Assembly: GCA_031263435.1 (NCBI GenBank)
Contig: JAISFT010000250.1
Location: forward strand, 1-11,328
Length of the DNA stretch: 11,328 nt
Source: Treponema sp.
GTDB taxonomy: Bacteria; Spirochaetota; Spirochaetia; Treponematales; Breznakiellaceae
Direction of reading: 5' to 3'
Shown: piece by piece, positions 6,996-11,328 of the stretch
How the letters are laid out: every line of letters starts with the position of its first letter
How positions within the stretch are numbered: position 1 is the stretch's first letter
Notes under the pieces: model-generated
Databases searched by the model: none
What the model was told of the DNA's origin: nothing
Seen by the model: the letters and a program-made list of their open reading frames with translations, nothing else
Program-made: the position numbers and the translations under genes

Positions 6996-7679
6996 GTGAA
7001 AATTTTTGCCCGCGCCTGCGGCGCCCTTGCCCTGCTGTTTCTGGCCGCAGCCTGCACCACCATTGATATGTCCACCTACGAAGATGAAAATATCTATGCG
7101 GAACTGGAACTGAACAACCCCAAACAGGTGATCCTGACCGTGGATAACCGGAGCGGGGCCGCATTTGTCCTGGATCAAACCAGGACCGCCAGCCTCCGCG
7201 GCGGCCCGGAATTCCCGCTGATCCCGCTGGACGGAACCGGAAGCGGAGACAGCCCCATGAACATCGAAATGAACATCGAACCCGGAGCGCGGCAGTCCCG
7301 GAATTTCATCGCCAGACAGGCCCTCGGCGTCGACGGCGGCAAGCCTGTCATCAACGACTGGGTTCCCGCGGACCCTTCCGGCATGGTCTTCCGCTTTAAC
7401 TACCGCATCGGCGGGGAAGATCGGCCCCTGACATTCCCCGACCCGCAGACCCGGACCCTGAGGGGCAAAGTAAACGTTTCCGCCGACATTGCCCTGCCCT
7501 TCCTCAAATCCATCGAGGCCCGGCGCCGCAAGCTCTACGATCAGGCCCAGGCCCAGGCTGCCGCCAGCTTTGGCGCCCCCGGGAAAACGCTCCGGCTGGT
7601 AAATCTGCGCTACAGCAGCAGCACCAACGGCTTCGTGGAAAAAGCCGCGCTCAGCGCCGATGTCGTCGAAAACCCCTAA
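6996..7679 (+). CDS. Unrecognised lipoprotein
   Basis: I do not recognise the family. The start is taken as GTG 6996 because GAGGAG (6983-6988) lies 7 nt upstream; the in-frame ATG at 6981 has no ribosome site and would place GAGGAG inside the coding region. The 227-residue product begins with a lysine, an arginine, a hydrophobic core and the lipobox LAAAC, with Cys20 as the lipidated residue followed by TTID, so export beyond the inner membrane is likely. The mature part has short alternating hydrophobic strands (for example KQVILTVDNRSGAAFVLD), suggesting a beta-rich domain, and an Ala/Gln/Lys-rich helix near EARRRKLYDQAQAQAAAS (about residues 167-184). It lies 41 bp after thrA; TATACT (6970-6975) could be a -10 box but has no good -35. 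A link to threonine synthesis is not implied. Confidence 0.8.
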   Translation: MKIFARACGALALLFLAAACTTIDMSTYEDENIYAELELNNPKQVILTVDNRSGAAFVLDQTRTASLRGGPEFPLIPLDGTGSGDSPMNIEMNIEPGARQSRNFIARQALGVDGGKPVINDWVPADPSGMVFRFNYRIGGEDRPLTFPDPQTRTLRGKVNVSADIALPFLKSIEARRRKLYDQAQAQAAASFGAPGKTLRLVNLRYSSSTNGFVEKAALSADVVENP

Positions 7680-7728
7680 CCGGGCCTGATGGGAATGTGC
7701 TGTAATGCGGGTCACGTCTAGATTTTAC

Positions 7729-7836
7729 AGGGGGGGCCCGCTACCCCGGCCAAACCCTCCGCAGCCTGCTCAAGGGCGGGCAAAATACGCAGTATTTTGC
7801 CCGCCCTTGAGCTTAGCGTCCTCCTTGGCCCCCCCT
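7729..7836. repeat. Nested palindromes: 10-bp G/C-run arms around a perfect 21-bp hairpin
   Basis: AGGGGGGGCC (7729-7738) is inverted at 7827-7836. Inside, 7768-7788 pairs perfectly with 7792-7812 around a GCA loop. This 45-nt structure runs from GCTCAAGGGCGGG to its exact complement and has AAAATAC/GTATTTT next to the loop. There is no gene here. The shape is that of a REP-like or other palindromic intergenic repeat. It is not a standard terminator, because the A/T run is at the loop end. Confidence 0.6.
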
Positions 7837-7844
7837 CCGCTCCA

Positions 7845-7867
7845 TAAAAACCCCGCCGGGGTTTTTA
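7845..7867. terminator. Bidirectional terminator hairpin between lipoprotein and ktrB
   Basis: TAAAAACCCC pairs with GGGGTTTTTA (7845-7854/7858-7867) around loop GCC. On either strand this gives a short GC stem followed by a U run. It would stop transcripts from thrA and the lipoprotein gene before ktrB. A CGCTACCCC repeat occurs at both 7739-7747 and about 7872-7880, marking the edges of the palindromic region. Confidence 0.5.
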
Positions 7868-7907
7868 GTTCCGCTACCCCCCAGCCCGATTGATCCGCCC
7901 CTTTAGT

Positions 7908-9263
7908 ATGGCACACAGCAGACCCAAAACAGCGCCGGGCACCACATGGAATTTTTGCAGGTCGGAAGCATTTTACCTCCTCTCCTTTTTTGCCGTCCTC
8001 ATAATCATCGGGACCATCTTGCTCGTGCTGCCCGGCGCGGACGCGGAAAGCGCAGGGATAAAACTTGTTGACGCGGCGTTTACCGCCACCAGCGCGATCT
8101 GCGTTACCGGACTTACCACCCTTCCCCTGTCGTCGTTCAGCCCGTATGGACAGATGATCATTCTGTGCCTGGTACAGATCGGGGCCCTCGGCATCATCAG
8201 CTTTACGTCGATCCTCGTCGTCATGCCGGGACACCGGTTTTCCATCGGCTCAAGGAACACAATACAGGGCCTGTATCTCAACGGGATTGAATACAACCCG
8301 CGCAGAATCATCCGCAGCATCGTGCTGCTTACCCTGACCATCGAGGCAGCCGGCGTTTTTTTTCTGGTCCTGATCTTCAAAAACGCCGGGCTCGATCATC
8401 CGGTCTACGCGGGCCTCTTTCACGGGATCTCCGCCTTCTGCAACGCGGGAATGTCGCTGTACGACGACAGCCTTATCGGGTTTCGGGACAACAACCTGCT
8501 CATCATCGTTTTCGGCGCGCTCATCGCCGCGGGCAGCGCGGGCTTTCTCGTGCTGCACGACATGTTCCGCGTCCTGACCGGGAAAAAAAGAAAACTCAGC
8601 TACCACAGCCTTGTCGTCATAGGAATGTCCCTTGTGCTATCCGCGGGCGGCGGCATCTTTTATTTTATCCTTGAATCGAATCATGTGTACCGGGGGCTCG
8701 ATCTGTGGACAAAACTGAACAACGCGATCTTTCACGCAATTACCGCGCGTACCGCCGGCTTCCAGGCCGCGCCGCTGACAGAGTTTACCGGCCCCTCACG
8801 GCTGCTCACCGGTATCCTCATGTTTATCGGCGGCGCTCCGGGTTCGGTTTCCGGCGGAGTAAAAGTAACCACGATCTTTGTCATCGCCGCGGTCATGCTG
8901 CGCAGGCCCGATTCCCAAGGCGATATCCGGATACGCCATCACCGGCTGTCCGCCGGAACCATCAACCGTGCGGTAAGCTATTTTTTGAAGGCCCTTTTCC
9001 TGCTTTTTCTCTGCGTCTTCGCGCTTTCCCTTACGGAACGGCACAGCACCGCATCGTTTGAACAGATCGTGTTCGAAACCGTATCCGCGTTTGCGACCGC
9101 GGGTCTGACGCTGGATTATACCCCCCTGCTAACGGGCGCAGGAAAAGTCGTCGTCATCGCCGCGATGTTTGCCGGGCGGGTCGGACTTGTCGCTCTGGCC
9201 TTTCCTCCCGTGCGGCATAAAAACTATGCTATAACCTACAGCGAAGGAGAATTGCTGATATGA
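7908..9263 (+). CDS. ktrB: Potassium uptake channel subunit, KtrB/TrkH family
   Basis: This is the membrane pore of a Ktr/Trk-type K+ transporter. The 451-residue protein has the four membrane-pore-membrane repeats of the superfamily. Pore loops with the filter glycine are TSAICVTGL (61-69), SAFCNAGMS (175-183), ITARTAGF (278-285) and SAFATAGL (393-400). GAPGSVSGGVKVTT (309-322) is the intramembrane gating-loop region after the third pore. Lack of the two extra N-terminal helices of E. coli TrkH makes it KtrB-like. ATG 7908 is preferred over an in-frame TTG 18 nt upstream; neither has a strong ribosome site. It lies after a terminator with no clear promoter visible. The last codons overlap ktrA, so the two subunits are translationally coupled. 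Arg and Gly codons look less CGG/GGG-heavy by eye than in thrA. Confidence 0.93.
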   Translation: MAHSRPKTAPGTTWNFCRSEAFYLLSFFAVLIIIGTILLVLPGADAESAGIKLVDAAFTATSAICVTGLTTLPLSSFSPYGQMIILCLVQIGALGIISFTSILVVMPGHRFSIGSRNTIQGLYLNGIEYNPRRIIRSIVLLTLTIEAAGVFFLVLIFKNAGLDHPVYAGLFHGISAFCNAGMSLYDDSLIGFRDNNLLIIVFGALIAAGSAGFLVLHDMFRVLTGKKRKLSYHSLVVIGMSLVLSAGGGIFYFILESNHVYRGLDLWTKLNNAIFHAITARTAGFQAAPLTEFTGPSRLLTGILMFIGGAPGSVSGGVKVTTIFVIAAVMLRRPDSQGDIRIRHHRLSAGTINRAVSYFLKALFLLFLCVFALSLTERHSTASFEQIVFETVSAFATAGLTLDYTPLLTGAGKVVVIAAMFAGRVGLVALAFPPVRHKNYAITYSEGELLI

Positions 9264-9982
9264 AACAGGTGGCGATCCTCGGTCTGTCCCATTTTGGAAT
9301 AAGCGTTCTTGAAGAACTGGTCCGCCTTAATGTCGAAGTGTTCATCATGGACAAGAACCGCGAGCGTATCGATCAGTACAAGGATATGGCCGCAGGTTCG
9401 GTCATCATCGACGTCCTGAACGTAGAAAACCTGCGCAAGGTACTGCCCGATTCGACCGACGCGGTGGTCATCGACATGGGAGACAGCATCGAAGCGTCCA
9501 TCCTTGCGGCAAGTTACTGCGCAAAGCTGCACATCAAGACCATCATCGTAAAGGCGGAAACCGAATCCCACGGCGAAATCCTCGAACTTGTCGGCGCAAC
9601 CCAGGTGGTATTCCCGAACAAAGAGGCGGCCAAAAGGGTAAGCCCCCTCCTCCTGTCGTCGGTACTGTTAAATTACCTGCCGGTAAGCGGCAAGCTGGTC
9701 ATAGCCGAACTGGCCATCCCCGATTCGATGATAGGAAAGACCATTATGCAGGTAGAGCTGCGCAAAAAACACGGTCTTAATCTGATTTCCGTCCGCACCG
9801 AAGACGAAGAATTTGACGAATTCAAACCCTCCCACATCTTCCAAAAGGGCGACATCGGCCTCTTTTCCGGCGCCGATGAAGCCCTCGGCGCGTTTTCCGG
9901 CTCCATCGTCAAAGAACAAAAACACGAAGCCCTCCAGTCGCAGGTTTTCAAACTCTTCCACAGAGAAAAGAAAAGCCCCTGA
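9260..9982 (+). CDS. ktrA: Potassium uptake regulatory subunit, single-RCK KtrA/TrkA family
   Basis: This cytosolic gating subunit binds nucleotides and controls the KtrB pore. It has 240 residues: an RCK-N Rossmann domain (about 1-120) with VAILGLSHFG at 4-13 and the ribose-contacting Asp31 (FIMDKN), then an RCK-C domain (about 135-218) and a charged tail. One RCK unit matches KtrA, not the two-unit E. coli TrkA. The usual GLGRFG loop here reads GLSHFG, with serine for the second glycine. ATG overlaps the ktrB stop (ATGA), with AAGGAG at 9244-9249, 10 nt upstream. Codons from Ala149 to the stop are repeated at 10646-10924 beyond a toxin-antitoxin module. This upstream copy remains a complete gene. 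Confidence 0.93.
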   Translation: MKQVAILGLSHFGISVLEELVRLNVEVFIMDKNRERIDQYKDMAAGSVIIDVLNVENLRKVLPDSTDAVVIDMGDSIEASILAASYCAKLHIKTIIVKAETESHGEILELVGATQVVFPNKEAAKRVSPLLLSSVLLNYLPVSGKLVIAELAIPDSMIGKTIMQVELRKKHGLNLISVRTEDEEFDEFKPSHIFQKGDIGLFSGADEALGAFSGSIVKEQKHEALQSQVFKLFHREKKSP

Positions 9983-10010
9983 CAGCGACATGCCCGGCCC
10001 GGCGGAACAC
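9703..10010 (+). repeat. 308-bp direct repeat, copy 1 (ktrA 3' end)
   Basis: This segment covers the last 92 codons of ktrA, the stop and 28 nt beyond. It recurs at 10645-10952 at a fixed offset of 942 bp with no indels. Eight substitutions fall in the coding part and four just after the stop. The match begins at AGCCGAACTGG and ends at GGCGGAACAC. Confidence 0.95.
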
Positions 10011-10036
10011 GTTGTTCTAAGGGGAAATAGCTCGGT

Positions 10037-10234
10037 TTACGCCCTCCGGGGGCTGGTATAGGTGGGGGCAGGGGCTTGCCGGGGGGTGGATTTTGGGGCC
10101 TGATCCGGCTTCCGGATGAGGCACATTTTGTCAAATTCCCGCATTCTGGCATCGTCAATTATTCCTAATTGGTGCATACCTTCGGCGTCCTGGTGTACAA
10201 TCATCGAAATTTCGCTCTGATATTTCTTTTCCAC
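10037..10234 (-). CDS. Short antitoxin-like protein, second gene of toxin-antitoxin pair
   Basis: This is probably the antitoxin that binds and neutralises the RelE/HigB-like protein encoded just upstream. The 65-residue product contains KYQSEISMIVHQDAEGMHQL and DARMREFDKMCL, the N-terminal pattern found in antitoxins paired with this toxin family. After that point it is Pro/Arg-rich (PKSTPRQAPAPTYTSPRRA) with no helix-turn-helix, so it is either a short-form antitoxin or has lost its DNA-binding half; no HTH was found in the other frames. GTG 10234 is chosen because GAGGAG (10246-10241) lies 6 nt upstream. ATG 10240 directly abuts that site, which is too close. The ribosome site overlaps the toxin stop, so the genes are coupled. 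It converges with ktrA. Confidence 0.65.
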   Translation of the reverse strand: MEKKYQSEISMIVHQDAEGMHQLGIIDDARMREFDKMCLIRKPDQAPKSTPRQAPAPTYTSPRRA

Positions 10235-10244
10235 GTTCATCTCC

Positions 10245-10610
10245 TCAGTTTATCTCATTCCAATGGCCTGCTTTAATACGGTTTTTTAGCTGCTCATCAG
10301 TCATGCCTATATTTTCTTTGGCCATTTCCTTAAATCTCTTCAGATCTTTCCCGCTAACATTTGCCCTGGCCGATTTCGCAAATCCGTATACATAAAACGT
10401 CCGCTCTCCGCTCCTGAAAAACACGATGATCCGGTATCCTCCTGCCTTGCCTCTCCCCGGACGGGCTGCCCGCACCTTGTAGACACCGCCACCCAGATCG
10501 GCATCCGCCTGGCCCGCCTCAAGCCGGTTGACCATACCCAGCAGTTCGCCGTCTGTAATACCCTCTTTCGCGGCAAAGCGGGTAAACCACGAGTTTTTGA
10601 ATACCCTCAC
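10245..10610 (-). CDS. RelE/HigB-like toxin of a type II toxin-antitoxin system
   Basis: Proteins of this group (RelE/ParE superfamily, COG4737-like) are expected to cut mRNA on the ribosome. The 121-residue product has the core of the fold: DADLGGGVYKVRAARPGRGK (36-55), GGYRIIVFFRSGERTFYVYGFAKS (57-80) and a helical C-terminus (KRFKEMAKENIGMTDEQLKN). Basic residues in the ARPGRGK loop and Tyr59/Arg60 are candidates for RNA contact. It appears full length and intact. The only plausible start is GTG 10610, since an in-frame TAA is directly upstream, and there is no Shine-Dalgarno before it, consistent with a leaderless transcript. Toxin-first order resembles higBA. The pair lies between the two copies of the ktrA 3' repeat, so it was probably acquired or moved with that segment. 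Confidence 0.85.
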   Translation of the reverse strand: MRVFKNSWFTRFAAKEGITDGELLGMVNRLEAGQADADLGGGVYKVRAARPGRGKAGGYRIIVFFRSGERTFYVYGFAKSARANVSGKDLKRFKEMAKENIGMTDEQLKNRIKAGHWNEIN

Positions 10611-10616
10611 TTATGA

Positions 10617-10645
10617 AGGATAACCGGAAATGACAGACTTTTCAA
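10617..10645 (-). promoter_or_regulatory. Possible leaderless promoter of the toxin-antitoxin pair
   Basis: TTGAAA (10645-10640) and TATCCT (10622-10617) are 17 nt apart on the minus strand. The predicted start coincides with the toxin's GTG at 10610. The -35 box ends exactly at the repeat boundary (10645). The -10 match is only fair. Confidence 0.3.
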
Positions 10646-10952
10646 GCCGAACTGGCCATCCCCGATTCGATGATAGGCAAGACCATTATGCAGGTAGAAC
10701 TGCGCAAAAAACACGGTCTTAATCTGATTTCCGTCCGCACCGAAGACGAAGAATTTGACGAATTCAAACCCTCACACATCTTCCAAAAGGGCGACATCGG
10801 CCTCTTTTCCGGCGCCGATGAAGCCCTCGGCGTGTTCGCCGGCTCCATCGTTAAAGAACAAAAACACGAAGCCCTCCAGTTGCAGGTTTTCAAACTCTTC
10901 CACAGAGAAAAGAAAAGCCCCTGACGGCGGACTGCCCGGCCCGGCGGAACAC
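10645..10952 (+). repeat. 308-bp direct repeat, copy 2
   Basis: This is the second copy of 9703-10010, with no indels. Homology starts at AGCCGAACTGG and stops after GGCGGAACAC. The upstream flank (TTTTCA) and downstream flank (AGGTTCAG) are unrelated to those of copy 1. Confidence 0.95.
10646..10924 (+). pseudogene. ktrA: Duplicated ktrA 3' fragment (RCK-C domain only)
   Basis: The fragment encodes ktrA residues 149-240 in frame to the stop. It has no start of its own: an in-frame TGA lies at 10631-10633, and the first internal ATG (10670) lacks a ribosome site. Compared with the intact gene it carries A211V, S213A and S227L and five silent changes (codons 159, 166, 191, 212, 217), with no frameshift or stop. 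Such a pattern suggests it diverged while part of a working gene, then was joined here. Expression is unlikely, though an isolated RCK-C domain could in principle bind a partner or ligand. Confidence 0.85.
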
Positions 10953-10994
10953 AGGTTCAGTGGATCACGTTCAGCGCCTGCGGCGGGGTCGTCA

Positions 10995-11328
10995 TTAGTT
11001 TTTAATGTCGGCTATTGTCAGACCGGTGGCCTGGAGAATGATGTCCCCCGCGACCCCGGCTTTTAGCAGATTCCGCGCCACTTTTGCTTCGGTCGCCGCC
11101 GCTTTTGCCCTGGCCTCCGCCGCTTCCGCCTTGGCCTTCGCTATTTCCACCTCGGCCTCCATCCTCAGTTTATCAAACCGGGTCAGAATCCTTTCATCTA
11201 CCATCGTCTTCGCCTCCCTAAACCCTTCATAGGGCTTATACAACTCCGTATATAGTACCTCTTGGGCTGGATTCCTGGACGAGGCGTTTGAAGATGAGGT
11301 CGAAGAGGTGATGGGTTTTGTGTCCGGG
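10995..11328 (-). pseudogene. Broken Rpn-family (PD-(D/E)XK nuclease / putative transposase) gene
   Basis: Two fragments in different frames are seen. From the window edge to the stop at 11236, one frame reads HKTHHLFDLIFKRLVQESSP, resembling the N-terminal start of Rpn-type proteins. Another frame, down to the stop at 10995-10997, reads LYKPYEGFREAKTMVDERIL, then an alanine/glutamate/lysine-rich coiled coil (EIAKAKAEAAEARAKAAATE) and VARNLLKAGVAGDIILQATG, the typical Rpn C-terminus. The middle, where the nuclease residues would lie, is missing: the family is usually around 300 residues, here about 110 remain. The junction is near 11255-11265. A TTG at 11243 opens the second frame but is unlikely to be a real start. 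The N-terminal assignment is less certain than the C-terminal one, and the 5' end lies outside the window. Confidence 0.6.

Noticed and set aside
10670..10924. 84-codon frame in the repeat as an independent gene
   Set aside because: It is the duplicated 3' end of ktrA, without a start signal.

Overview
The window looks like spirochaete chromosome, probably Treponema-like and perhaps of the termite-gut group. This is inferred from the style of the proteins and repeats, not from a marker gene. Most of it is GC-rich housekeeping DNA. The two ends, an AT-rich left end (about 1-270) and a right end from about 9700 onward, carry accessory, broken or repeated DNA.

Left end (1-669): a minus-strand gene runs off the edge. 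It has a near-ideal sigma-70 promoter and ribosome site and resembles Rossmann-like SLOG proteins, but its reading frame breaks at a homopolymer. Between it and thiI lies a repeat-rich stretch: short hairpins, a bidirectional terminator and a 174-bp element with 37-nt inverted ends (MITE/REPIN-like).

Minus-strand operon (4291 to 670): an MraY/WecA-type polyprenyl-phosphate sugar-1-phosphate transferase, a NifS/IscS-type cysteine desulfurase and ThiI, linked by 4-bp ATGA and GTGA overlaps. The desulfurase is well placed to feed sulfur to ThiI for 4-thiouridine in tRNA and/or the thiamine thiazole. Divergently, a fused aspartokinase-homoserine dehydrogenase (ThrA) starts at 4360. The shared intergenic region holds both promoters and an 8-bp dyad over the thrA -10 box.

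Middle (6996-9982): an unrecognised lipoprotein, a palindrome-rich intergenic region ending in a terminator, then a two-gene potassium uptake system (KtrB/TrkH-like channel and single-RCK KtrA/TrkA subunit) with an ATGA overlap.

Right end (9703-11328): a type II toxin-antitoxin pair of RelE/HigB type sits between two 308-bp direct repeats, each carrying the last 92 codons of ktrA. Coding differences between the copies are mainly synonymous, which fits a recombining homologous segment better than a decaying duplicate. Beyond it is a broken Rpn-type (PD-(D/E)XK) nuclease gene. No tRNA, rRNA, CRISPR array or intact transposase was seen.
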